Source: Zygnema cylindricum (lineage: Eukaryota; Streptophyta; Zygnematophyceae; Zygnematales; Zygnemataceae). Taken from it: a DNA stretch of 64,000 nt. The DNA lies in the NCBI GenBank assembly GCA_037447655.1, contig JBBHKE010001767.1, positions 1 through 64,000 of the forward strand. Direction: 5' to 3'. The translations under genes were made by a program, and so were the position numbers. The notes beneath the pieces were generated by a model. It was given only the letters and a program-made list of their open reading frames with translations. It was not told where the DNA came from and made no database searches. Shown here piece by piece: positions 1 to 10,416 of this stretch. Every line of letters begins with the position of its first letter. The stretch's first letter is position 1.

Positions 1-599
1 GTGATTATCAACAAAACGTGCTTGATACATAATGTTACGATTCATTGAAAGAATCGTACGCTCGCGGAATTTGGCTTGATTTTGCCAAGTACTATACTTT
101 CTAGAATGTATCGTGAAAGTACTTTAACGTACGATTTCGAGAAAGTTCTATTATGTTTGTTTTGCACCATATTTGTTGTTTCTTTTCGTTTGAAACATTC
201 GCGTCTAAAATTGTCGTAAATCTAATTTAGTACGATAGCACTTTAGTTTTGTATAATACACTGCGAATCATCGTTAACGTATATAACGCTAATTCGGTTC
301 TCCAAAATTTTGACCCAAATTCTCAAATAGAATTTTCAATTCTATTTTAAATTTTGAGAAATCTCTGATTAGAGTATATGATTTACCCTAAAATGTTGAA
401 ATTCTTAAATAGCGTTAACAACGCTAATTATTTTTTTACGCTAAATACTAACCGTACTTATACGGATTATACGTACTAATAACTAGACTAATACTGATTT
501 TATAATTAGTATTAATACAACAGTAAAGCTATTAGTTTGTATAATCAATATAAGTTGTATAATCAATAGAACCAATATAATCAATATAATTATTTTTAT
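1..599. other. AT-rich sequence, no gene seen
   Basis: No coding similarity was recognised on either strand. The stretch is AT-rich with short repeats of the type AACGCTAATT. The five bases before the next LTR (TTTAT, 595-599) would be one copy of the B0 target duplication, but its partner is not in the window. Confidence 0.5.
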
Positions 600-1816
600 T
601 GTTGTTCTACAACCATCGTTGCATGTGGAAGACCAGCAGTAGTAGTGGAAGTCGACATGGAAAACAACAGAAGCTATCAAACACTTACTCAACAACAAAC
701 TTTCAGCTTACACAAAATATGACTCAAAAGGCCAATATGCCTCAAATTTCTCACAAAGATACAAAACACTGTACAGTGACAATAACCAAACTCGCAGCTC
801 AAATGACTTAGTAAACCATAAGATACGACTCCTGGAAGTTCCCCAAAACTGCCCTTAAAATGTCATAATCCCAAAACTGGATGATACAAAATTGTCTAAG
901 TCCTAAACTATATACTCACAGTGAGTATCTTCTGGTCACACTAATACGTGACTGTACAACAGTACTATCCTGACTAACGACAAAGTATCCAGCTTGTACT
1001 TTACTGTACCGTGAGTACCTCCAAAACACTAATTACTACATGCCGCTAAATGAACAGTGTAACACTATTAATTAATTCACTAAACGTTAACTTATTGTTT
1101 TCCAAATATTTAAAGATATTGTCCGTACAAATAATGTTGCCGATGCTTCGTCAGCATCAACCGCAAAAGTCCAGATGAATGTTGATTCGATGGTACGAAC
1201 GTCCTGAGTGCGTATGGCGCACTCAGTCATTGTGTTCCTTGCTTTAATCGCGTCCGTCAAATCTGTCTTGTAACATCAATATTTCTTTGATTCCATACGG
1301 TACACTCCCAGATGTCCGGCTCGGTCTTTGCTCGTCAGATTCACCGAAACCGCCCTTAAGATTTTTGACACGTGTATGTGGATGTCGGCGCAACTCCGGA
1401 ATACCTGCATTAACTTCTTTTGCCGATACGTGTATCTGAGTGGTCCCACGTGAATCACACTTTGTGGTCCCAGGTGAATCGCGTCCGTTGGCACGAATTC
1501 AATCAATGATTATAACGTCGAACCGTACCATATATTTCCGGAAAAACCAGTTCAGATTCCGTTCGCCAAATCTGGTGAATCTAATCGTCTCCTGCGTGAC
1601 GCGTGTAACTGACTGTGGGCCCCACTCTGGAAAATGTGCATACGTCTCTCTTGCCAACGGGCGTCCTTTTAAAAGTACAATACACTTTATTCTACTTTTT
1701 CTACTGTAATACTAATTGAGGTAAGTACTACAGCAAACTACTTAGAAAATATTCTAAGTTATTTAAGTCTCTTCTCACAGCCCTATCTACTGAAATAAAT
1801 ATTTCCAATTACAACA
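600..1816 (-). repeat. 3' LTR of copia element B0
   Basis: On the minus strand this begins TGTTGTAATTGG right after a purine-rich tract (1817-1830) and ends GTAGAACAACA at 600. It aligns along most of its length with the plus-strand LTR at 2638-3652, so B0 and B1 belong to one family. At 1217 bp it is longer than the 1015-bp relative, mainly through extra sequence around 1140-1420. The last ~60 nt encode a Gag start similar to that of B1. Confidence 0.8.
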
Positions 1817-2637
1817 CTCCCCTAAATCTTTAGATTCACTTGCTCACTAAGTCTAATGGCTTCTATGCAAAATTGTAACTTAGGAGCAGAAAGGGCTTTA
1901 GTTAACATGTCAAACACCATCTCCTCATCCTGTAAATAACACAACTTAATCACTTTAACAAGCACTTTTTCTCTAACAAAGTGTAGTCTTACATGCATTT
2001 GTTAGCTTTTAAAATAATGACTGGGGTTAGAGGCAATGGCAAGAGCTGCCTGGTTGTCACACCAGATAGACTGAGGACCTGTTTGAATATACCCAAGTTT
2101 TTGTATAATAGACTTATCCAATAAGAGCTCCTTAAGGGCGGAAGCTGCTGCTATGTATTCAGACCTCATTGTAGATTAACTGTAACCTTTTGTAGTTTGC
2201 TACTCTAACAGCAAGTTTCATATCCAATGTTAAAAACAAAACCGGTTGTAGATTTTCGGCTTGGTATGTCTCCATAGCTAGCGTCGCTCCACGTCTGTTT
2301 TTTCACTTCTCCTCCTCCAAGTACAAACTTAACATTTCGAGTTCGTGCTAGATATATCAACACCCTTTTTGCTGCTTCCCAGTCTTTCTTTTTAGGATTC
2401 TGCAAACTTCTACTCAAGACCCCTACAACTGCAACGATTTTAGGTCTTTACACTTCATAAAATATATTAGACTTCTAACTACCTGTCTACATGGCTTTGA
2501 AGCCATAAACTCCTCCTCCCCTGACTCAAGACTCTCACACACGATTATGCGTGAATGTGAATCCTTTCCTTCCAATTTCTGCCTGAAATCCATGGGAGGT
2601 ATAGATCCTTTTTCATATTTTATTTCAAATCTTTCCA
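1817..2637 (-). pseudogene. B0 RNase H / RT C-terminus (copia, broken)
   Basis: Minus-strand remnant of a Ty1/copia RT-RNase H. Recognisable motifs in order are a start near the GNM-ERFE segment, the CTRP-like region, VLIYLARTRN, TWSDASYGD (RNase H aspartate), KSTTGFV, IWCDNQAA and the C-terminal MLTKAL. Frames change several times and stops interrupt it. It is followed by the 3' LTR. Its 5' continuation is at 18585-19844: the two halves are separated by insertion of B1, whose flanks are TTCCA (2633-2637) and TTCTT (18585-18589), an imperfect target duplication. Confidence 0.8.
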
Positions 2638-3652
2638 TGTTGTAATTTAGAAATCTTTATTTAAGTAGATAGGGTTAAAATAACTTACAATATATTCTAA
2701 GTAATCTGCTGCAATACTTACCATAATTAGCGTTTCAGAAGCAAAAGTGCAATATAGTATATTGTACTTTTATAGGGACACGTGTAGGTAAGAAATCGTA
2801 TGTAGGTTTTACGGAGTGGAGCCACCAGTCAGCCACACACGTCACGCAGTTGAGGATTGAATTCATAGGATCGAACGAACGGGATCTGAACCTGGTATTT
2901 CGGAAATATATGGTACGGTTCGACGGTACAATCGTCGATTGAATTTGTTATAAAGGACGCGATTCACCTGGAACCACAAGCGTGATTCATGAGGGACCAT
3001 AGGCGTGATTCACGTGGGACCACAAGTGACGAAGCTCTCAGGTGCTTTGTACTACACGACCACAGTCTCCTAGACTTTAGCGAATACCACTAACTAAGCG
3101 TTTGGAATGTTTTGTGTACGCTTCGATATCTGAAAATATCTGAATAAACATTGTTTTGTAGTTTAGTGTAATAAAAAATAGTGTTCCACTAATTAGGTTT
3201 TTGGAAAGTAGTAATTAGGGTTTTTGAGGTACTAACAGTACAGTAACGTAAAAGTAGGATAATTTGTCGTTAGTCAAGATAATAACTGCAATAACAATTA
3301 CCCAAATAAGTGTAGACCTGTAGATACACAATGTGAGTATATAACTTAGGACTTAACCAATTTTGTAGTATCTAGTTTTGGGAATATGATTTTCTAAGAG
3401 CAGTTTTTGGGAAACTTCGAGACATCATTTCTTATGGTTTACTTAGTCATTTGGGCTGCAATTTTGGGAATTGTCAGTTTCTTGTAGTGTGTATCAGTGT
3501 GGCAAAATTGAGGAATATTGATTTTCTGAGTCATATTTTGTGTAAGCTGAAAGTTGGTTGTGACTAGATGTTTGATAGCTTTTGTTGTTTTCCATGTCTA
3601 CTTCCACTACTACTGCTAGTCCTTTGGCTGCAGCGGTGGTTGCAAAAGAATA
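2638..3652 (+). repeat. 5' LTR of B1
   Basis: Begins TGTTGTAATTTAG and ends AAAGAATA directly before a GGTTATGGGCC primer site; a sister copy ends GTAGAACAACA (18584). Length 1015 bp. An ATG at 3594 within the LTR starts the Gag frame MSTSTTTAS, which runs to a TAG at the LTR/primer-site junction where relatives have CAG. Confidence 0.8.
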
Positions 3653-4626
3653 GGTTATGGGCCTTTTGTAAAGAATCCCTATCTTCAATGGCCAAAATTA
3701 TGCGTATAGGGCGGCGATAGTTGAATCTTTGTTTGAAACTGCTGACTTATTGAGGGTCTTGGATGGCTCTCTTGAGGAAACAGATCCAAGTTGGGAGAAA
3801 AAGAATTCAATGTCAAAGAAAAATTTATTTCTTTGTATTTCAGAAAATCTGGTCATGTCTTGCTTGAAAATAAAGAAGGCGAAAGAGATTTGGACATCAC
3901 TGAATTTCTGCTTTTGAGAAAGCGAATGTCCAAGAGGAGCTCTAGGTGGCTAGAAAAATTTGGTGGTACGAATACTCGGGGGGAACTATGGTCGAGTATT
4001 GTGACAAATCTCGTGCACTTATTGATGCACACTCTTCTGCAGGGGGTTCATTTCCTGAGTTTTAGCAGGCAGCTTTGCTTATTAGAGGACTTCATAGTAG
4101 CATGAAAGGTGTGTCTGCTCAGTTAAAGAGTCATGATAAAGCTAGATGGTCGTTTGAATTAGCATATAATCTTATATTGGAGGAAGAGTCTAATACTAAA
4201 CTCCTTGAAGGAGAAGGAAAGGTTGAAGCTTTTGCAACAAACTTTGACAAAAGAGCTCAATTTAATCAGAATATGAATATGTTTAACCAAAATCAAAATA
4301 AGTTTAATTAGTTAAATCAGAGGCAAAATAGACAATAATCTATTGCTTATTTCTATTTTTCTGAGAAGGGTCATGGATAGAGGTATTGTCCTAAGCTGAA
4401 AAAGGCTAATGAGAGAGGTTTATACAGGCCAGTTTGGCAACAAAGCGAATATCACAGAAGTTTTTTTGGAAATCCTACTCGTGGAAATGCTCTCTTCTTA
4501 GCTTCTGCAACTGATGCAGATGAGTCTTTGAGCTTCAATGAGCAAGACGAAGCGGAGTTATTTGCTATGGCGAAAGCAATGGAGGTACATAAGGATGCGG
4601 GATGAATCATGGATACGGGAGCATTG
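3594..4626 (+). pseudogene. B1 gag and start of protease (broken)
   Basis: Copia Gag remnant: the GSLEETDPSW segment, ENLVMSCLKIKKAKEIW, a frameshift near 3900, then GGTMVEYC, QAALLIRGL, SWSFELAYNLI-like and the Asn/Gln-rich stretch. The zinc knuckle at about 4350-4390 has lost two Cys codons (YFYFSEKGHG, then a stop). The protease motif MDTGA is reached at 4608-4622, where element A1 interrupts it. The reading continues at 10417 after one copy of the CATTG target duplication. Confidence 0.8.
3653..3663 (+). promoter_or_regulatory. B1 primer-binding site (half-tRNA type)
   Basis: GGTTATGGGCC lies immediately after the LTR. It is complementary to the anticodon-arm segment GGCCCAUAACC of eukaryotic initiator tRNA-Met, not to a tRNA 3' end. 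Drosophila copia is the known precedent for this half-tRNA priming. Confidence 0.7.
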
Positions 4627-5389
4627 TGTTGTTTTTGGAAAGCTTTCAGTCTCAGACAGAACAACGCAGCAGTGGAGCAGTGCAGCATCAGAGCAATGCA
4701 GCAGTGTAGCTGCTATGTAGACAGAGCAGCGCAGCAGCAGAGCAATGCAGCAGCGCAGCTGCTATGCAGACTGAGCAGCGCAGCAGCTAAGCTGCGACAC
4801 ATACAGGACAACGCAGCTGCGGTTACTTTGGATATAATCCGCACAGACAACGCTGCTACTGTTATCTTGGATATGATTCAGTACGGACAACGCAACTACG
4901 ATTGATACCAATCAAGTCAACGGACCTCAACTTAGTGGGTAGCTCAGTTGTAGCTCAATGGTAGCTTAGTGGTAGCACAGTGGTAGCTCACTGGTAGCTC
5001 AGTGATAGCTTAGTATTAGCTTGGCAGCTTGACGTACCTCTCAGGTACACTGGTATTGCTGGTACAACACTAGTATAAGACTTAGGCCTCATAACACATG
5101 ATGTATCTAGACTTCCACGTAGTAAAACTGCACACAGTTTTTGGGAAAACTCTGAGTATTATATCTTGAGTGTTGTCGGGTCAATTATACTGAAACTTTG
5201 GGAGTTGTCAGTGTTTATGCTACTCTATACTTTGATAGAGTTTTGTGAAGTTTGCATGCGTGTATAAGATTTGGCGAGCACTTGTAAACAGCTGTTTGGT
5301 AGGATTCTTGATAGCTTCTGAGAGTGTATCATGTCTACTTCTACTACTACTGCTGCTCCTCCACCTGCACCAGTGGTTGTAGAACAACA
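4627..5389 (+). repeat. 5' LTR of A1
   Basis: 763 bp. The first ~180 bp are an imperfect CAGCAG/GCAGC-rich stretch (about 4665-4800), then GCTGCGACACA and ACGCAGCTGCGG blocks shared with the H1 LTR, then an 11-bp tandem array (4938-5023). The Gag ATG is at 5331, 59 bp before the LTR end. Ends GTAGAACAACA. Confidence 0.9.
4938..5023 (+). repeat. 11-bp tandem array resembling tRNA A boxes (A1 5' LTR)
   Basis: About eight consecutive variants of TAGCTCAGTGG. The unit matches the D-arm / RNA polymerase III A-box region of many tRNAs (TAGCTCAGTGGTAGAGC). The copy in the 3' LTR has about nine units. No B box follows. Confidence 0.75.
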
Positions 5390-6742
5390 AGTTATGGGCC
5401 TGTCATCAAGAATTCCTATCTTTTATGGGGAAAAGTATGTTTACTGGGAGGATATAGTGGAGACACATTTTGAGAATGTCAATCTTTTGGATATATTGGA
5501 TGGTTCGCTGGATGAATCTGATCCGTCATGGTCTAAGAAAAATACGCAGGCTTGTTTTATTCTGAAATTTTGTATATCTGAGGATTTAGCTATGTCTCGG
5601 ATAAAAATGAAAAAAACAATTGATATCTGGAAATCTCTTAAAAATGATTATGAAAAGGCTATGTCCAGGAAGAGCTTCTATTGGCTGGAAAAATTTGGGA
5701 CTATAAGTTCACTGGCGGTACAATGGCTGAATATTCTAACAAATTCCGCATCTTTATAGATGCACATGCTTGTGGAGGTGGGGTGTTTCCTCCGTTTCAA
5801 CAGGCAGCTTTGCTCATGAGGGGTCTCCCTCGTAGTATGAAAAGAGCAGTTGACATGCTCAAACAAAAAAATAAAGCTAGCTAGAATTTACAGTTAGCCA
5901 TCAATAATTTACTAGAGGAGGAAGCCACATCTAATATTCTCAATGTTGAGCAGGTAGAGGCTTTTAATTCAGACCTTAGGAGGAAAGGTCAGTTTAATCA
6001 GCAACGTAATCAGTTTTACGAGTTCGGACAGTTTAATCAGGGTGGACATAGACAATCCACCGATACATGTTTTTATTGTAGTGAGAGAGGTCATGGATAC
6101 AAATTCTGTCCTAAACTTAAACAAGCTAACGATACAAGTTTATACAGGCCGAGATGGCAACAAAGTCAGTTTTACAAAACCTTCATGTGGCCTACACCTC
6201 GTGGAAATGCACTGTTTTTAGCTTCTTCATCACTCCAGGACGAGACTCTCACATTTTCGGAGGAGGACGACACGAACTTATTCGCTATGGCGGCAGCAAT
6301 GGAGGGCGCGAAGGACCCTGGATGGATAATGGATACAGGAACGTCAGCCCACATGTGCTGGAACAAGGCTACCTTCAAAAATCTGAAAGCAACGCCGGAG
6401 AAAAATATTTATTATACTTATGGAATGAGTGTCCTGACTCATGCTGTGGGTGATGTGTCCTTACTACTTGATGTAGAAGGAAATGCAATTGAAAGGACTC
6501 TTCACAATGTCTTATTTGTGCCTGACTTTAAGAAAAATTTGTTTTCTACGTTGTTGGTAGAGAGTAAAGGCTTTGAGGTTAATTTGAAAAATGGTCGGCT
6601 GGTTGTTAGCAAAAATAGCAAGGTTGCGGTTACAGGTACTAGTGATAGTAGCAAGATGTACTGTATGTATATGGCTAATACTAAGGAGAATGATGTTCTG
6701 TACTCCGGTGTTTTGCACTCAGATGAGTTGTGGCATAAATGA
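5331..6742 (+). pseudogene. A1 gag-protease (frameshifted copia polyprotein)
   Basis: Gag starts at the ATG inside the LTR (MSTSTTTAAPPPAP...). Domains: N-terminal Gag (RIPIFYGEKYVYWEDI, DILDGSLDESDPSW, AMSRIKMKKTIDIWKSL) in one frame to about 5660, then a shift into the frame read from 5681 (LAGKIWDYKFTGGTMAEY, QAALLMRGLPRSM). A TAG at 5882-5884 is the only stop before 6742. The CX2CX4HX4C zinc knuckle is intact at 6068-6109 (CFYCSERGHGYKFC). The protease active site Asp-Thr-Gly is at 6332-6340. The frame closes at a TGA (6740-6742) at the arginine position of the HKRLGH-type pre-integrase motif, most simply CGA to TGA. Confidence 0.9.
5390..5400 (+). promoter_or_regulatory. A1 primer-binding site (half-tRNA type)
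   Basis: AGTTATGGGCC abuts the LTR end and differs from the GGTTATGGGCC of the other copies only in its first base. It is read in the Gag frame as Val-Met-Gly. Confidence 0.65.
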
Positions 6743-7700
6743 TTATGCCATGTAAACTACGATAGTTTGAGAAAAATGGTCCTTGCTGGCAAAATAGAGG
6801 GTGTATCAATCACAGATCAGGTGGTCAAAAAATGTGATGGTTGCGCTTTAGGCAAAATCCACAGACTCCCATTTCTTAAGAAGTCTGAGCATTGGTCAAG
6901 AAAACTTTTACAACAAATTCATTCGGATGTTTTTGGTCCTGCGAAGGCTCCATCTGCTGGGGGGATGAAATATATGGTCACATTTACAGATGATTTCTCC
7001 ATGTTTATGAAGGAAAAGAGCAAAGTGTTTGGTCACTTCAAACACTATAAAACATGGGTTGAAAAGCTTCATAATTCACCTATTTTGCAGCTCAGATCGA
7101 ACAATGGTGGTGAATATACATCAAAGGAATTTGAAACCTTTTTACTCGAGGAGGGAATAAGTCATCTATTGACTGTTCCATATTCACCAGAACAAAATGT
7201 GGTGTCGGAGAGATTAAATAGAACTCTCATAGAGAGCTCTAGGTCGATGCTCGCGCATAAAAATGTGGATCCGAAATTCTGGGCTAAGGCTCTCAATTGT
7301 GCAGTTTATATTAAAAATAGGATAGGATCAAGATCGGTAAAAACTACTCCTTACAAGATCTAGACAGGTAGCAAACCAGATGTTAGCCATTTCAAGGTCT
7401 TTGGTAGTCAGTGCTCTATCTTGGATACGTCTACAGATAGATGGAAAATGGAACTTAAGGGATTACCGGGTATTCTGTTAGGATATGATGATCACTCAAA
7501 AGGTTATAGAGTTTTTGTGTTTGAGAGGCAGAAAAATAGTTGTAGCACGAAATATTATTGTAAAGGATGAGCTTGACTCCATAGATTTATTTCAAATGAC
7601 AGAGCAACAAAAACAGCAAAAAGTACAGGAATATGTGATTTTAGATTGCATGGAAGAAATTGTCCCACAGATGCAAAATTCTCCAGTAGTGACTCCGTAG
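6743..7700 (+). pseudogene. A1 integrase (broken, catalytic Asp to Asn)
   Basis: Continues the pre-integrase domain (CDGCALGKIHRLPF zinc-binding end) into the integrase core. The first catalytic Asp is in HSDVFG. The second is Asn, because RSDNGGEY reads RSNNGGEY. The Glu is kept in SERLNRT. About six residues are missing after FTDDFS. A TAG at 7361-7363 replaces Trp of the WTG motif, followed by FKVFGSQCS and LLGYDDHSKGYRVF-type C-terminal sequence. Integration activity would be lost even without the stops. Confidence 0.88.
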
Positions 7701-7849
7701 TCCGCCTCTCTGCAAGTTCCTCAACATGTTTAGAACCGGAACAACAACGGTCATTACACACAGATCGCAACCAGCGCAATCAGCGCAATGCGCGGCATCG
7801 AATGATCTCAGACTCAGAATTTCCAAGGGAAGAAGATCCAGCAGCCGCC

Positions 7850-8846
7850 TACAAGAAGCTCTCACTTTGCCTACTCGGCAACCTCAGGGGAGCCCTTGAC
7901 CATCTAAGAGGCCTTCTCATCACCGGAGCGAAATCACTGGATCGAGGCAGCAAACGACAAAATGAAGTCCATCATGGAGGCTCAAACATGGGAGCTTGTG
8001 GACCTTCCTCCGGACCGAAAAGCGATCGACAGCAAATGGGTATTCAAGGTGAAGTTAAATCTCGATAACACCATTGAACGCTATAAGGCCAGACTTGTGG
8101 CAAAGGGCTACAATCAAAAGGAAGGAATTGATTTTGAAGAAACATTTTCTCGCGTTGTAAGATTTACGACAGTTAGGATTTTGCTGTCCCTAGCTGCTAT
8201 AGAAGATATGGAAATTCATCAGATGGATGTAAAGACGACCTTTTTGCATGGAGAACTAGAAGAAACCATTTACATGCAATAGCCTGAAATGTATGCAGAC
8301 CCAGGAAAAGAGCACTTAGTATACAAACTGTTAAAATCTTTGTCCGGCCTAAAACAGGCCCCTAGGCAATGGAATTTGAAGCTTGATGAATTCTTAACTT
8401 GTTTAGGATTTCAAAGGATAAGTTCTGATCACTCTGTGTACGTTCTAAAGGGTGAAAATGGGATAGTGTATATAGCAGTGTATGTAGATGATTTACTATT
8501 AATTAACAAATTAATGACTGAAATTAACAAAATCAGAACTACTCTAAACTCACAGTTCGAGATGAAAGACCTCGGTGAGGCAAAGTATATTTTGGGTATC
8601 AAAGTAGAGAGGGAAAGAAATAAGAAAGTAATAAAATTGACTCAAAAAGAGGCTATTGGAAACATGTTAGATGAGTATGGAATGCGGGTGGCAAAAGGAA
8701 GTCTAACTCCAATGGTGTTTCGGCAAAAGTTAGAGGGAGAAGAGACAGAACCGGGTAGCATTGTTAGCGAGTATTTAGAGTCAGGGGAGAATGATCCTCT
8801 GTCACTGATACCTTATAGATAGATAGTGGGAAGCTTAATATAGTTC
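7850..8846 (+). pseudogene. A1 reverse transcriptase (stops)
   Basis: Copia [63 protein letters not shown] and the catalytic YVDD at 8481-8492 (AVYVDDLLL). Then FEMKDLGEAKYILGI and QKEAIGNML follow. In-frame stops lie at 8281-8283 and near 8820 and 8841; otherwise the frame from 7962 holds. The linker 7700-7850 between integrase and RT is shifted. The active site itself is unmutated. Confidence 0.9.
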
Positions 8847-9466
8847 ATGAACTGTACCCGTCCTAACATTGCTCCAGTAGTTGGGGTACTGAGTAGAAGT
8901 CTAGAGAATCTGAGAAAATCTGATTTTGATGCAGCAAAGAGAGTCTTAAGATATTTGGCAGGAACCAAAGACCTCAAACTCACACTAGCCGGAGGAGAAG
9001 TAAAACTGCAAACGTGGAGTGATGCAAACTATTGTGACATGCCAAGCTAGAAGTCCACCACGGGATTTGTTATACAAATTGGGAAGAGGACTTGCTACTG
9101 GAGCAGCAAACTTCAAAAGGTTACACCATAGTCGACAATGGAGTCAGAATATATGGCAGCAAGCTCGGCTCTTAAAGAACTTTTATGGGTAAAATCCATT
9201 TTACAAGAACTAAGATACATCCAGATTAATCCACAGGTGATATGGTGTGATAACCAGGCTGCCATTGCCATTGCGTCTAACCCGAGTCATCACTTCAAAA
9301 GCAAGCACATGGATTTAAGATTACACTGTGTAAGAGAAAAAGTGTTCTCTAGAGTGATTAAATTATGTTATTTGCCAGATGCAAAAATGATTGCTAATAT
9401 GCTCACTAGAGCTCTTCCCGCTCTTAAGTTAAAGTATTGCAGAGACGCAGTGGGACAAAGGGAATA
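8847..9466 (+). pseudogene. A1 RNase H (stops)
   Basis: Copia-type RNase H: NCTRPNIA, AAKRVLRYLAGTKD, TWSDANY (Asp), MESEYMAASSALKELLWVKS (Glu), IWCDNQAAIAIASNPSHHFKSKHMDLR (Asp/His region) and MLTRALPALKL at the C-terminus. A TAG follows DMPS at about 9048 and another lies before STMESEY. All catalytic carboxylates seem present. Confidence 0.88.
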
Positions 9467-9627
9467 GTTGAGTTACTATACTGCTATGCTGCAATACCGC
9501 GCTAAGTCCATCATTGAGATGTAGTGGGACTGGGTGACTTGGTAATTGCTATACAACTATGCTGCGATGCTGCGCTAGTTTGTCATCGCAGCTACGCCGG
9601 TATACTGAGTCTAAAGCTTTAGGGAAG
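9467..9627 (+). other. A1 3' untranslated region with polypurine tract
   Basis: Non-coding spacer with GCTATGCTGC-type repeats, ending in the purine-rich AAGCTTTAGGGAAGGG that directly precedes the 3' LTR and would prime plus-strand synthesis. Confidence 0.7.
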
Positions 9628-10416
9628 GGTTGTTTTTGGAAAGCTTTCAGTCTCAGACAGAGCAGCGTAGCAGCAGAGCAGTGCAGCAGCAGAGTAATGC
9701 AGCAGCGCAGGTGCTAAGTAGACAGAGCAGCAGAGCAGCAGAGCAGCGCATCAGCAGAGCAATGCAGCAGTGCAGCTGCTATGCAGACAGAGCAGCGTTG
9801 CAGCTAAGCTCCGACACATAAAGGACAACGCAGCTGCGGTTACTTTGGATATAACCCGCACAAACAACGCCGCTAGTGTTATCTTAGATATGATTCGGTA
9901 CGGACAACGCAGCTGCGATTGATACGAATCAAGCCAACGAACCTCAACTTAGTGGGTAGCTCAGTGGTAACTGAATGGTAGCTAAGTGGTAGCTCAGTGG
10001 TAGCTCATTGGTAGCTCATTGGTAGCTCAGTGGTAGCTTAGGATTAGCTTGGCAGCTTGACGTACCTCTTAGGAACACTGGTATTGCCGGTACAACACTA
10101 GTATAAGACTCGGGACTCAGAACACATGATGTATCCAGACTTCCAAGTAGTAAACTGCAAACATGTTTTGGGAAAATTTTGAGTATTATATCTTGAGTGT
10201 TGTCGGGTCAATTGTACTTAAACTTTGGGAGTTGTCAGTGTTAATGCTGCTCTATACTTTGATAAAGCTTTGTGAAGTTTGGATGCGTGTATAAGATTTG
10301 GTGAGCACTTGTAAACTGCTGTATGGTATGATTCTTGATAGCTTTTGCTAGTGTATCATGTCTACTTCTACTATTACTGCTGCTCCTCCACCTGCACCGG
10401 TCGTTGTAGAACAACA
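9628..10416 (+). repeat. 3' LTR of A1
   Basis: 789 bp, alignable end to end with 4627-5389 except for CAG-repeat and array length changes. It contains the 11-bp array (9954-10050, about nine units) and the in-LTR Gag ATG (about 10359). It ends CAACA at 10416, followed by CATTG. Confidence 0.92.

Larger units (their letters stand above)
4627..10416 (+). mobile_element. Copia element A1, full length, target duplication CATTG
   Basis: Complete-ended Ty1/copia element: 5' LTR 4627-5389, gag-protease-integrase-RT-RNase H in canonical copia order, polypurine tract near 9613-9628, 3' LTR 9628-10416. Direct repeats CATTG (4622-4626 and 10417-10421) flank it, and the B1 protease reading resumes across the site, which fixes both ends to the base. 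Ends are TGTTG...CAACA in the best-preserved positions. Stops and frameshifts make it non-autonomous today. The 3' LTR is 26 bp longer, partly from one extra 11-bp array unit. Confidence 0.92.

Noticed and set aside
7555-7865. Minus-strand frames opposite A1 linker
   Set aside because: Antisense shadows of the copia polyprotein.
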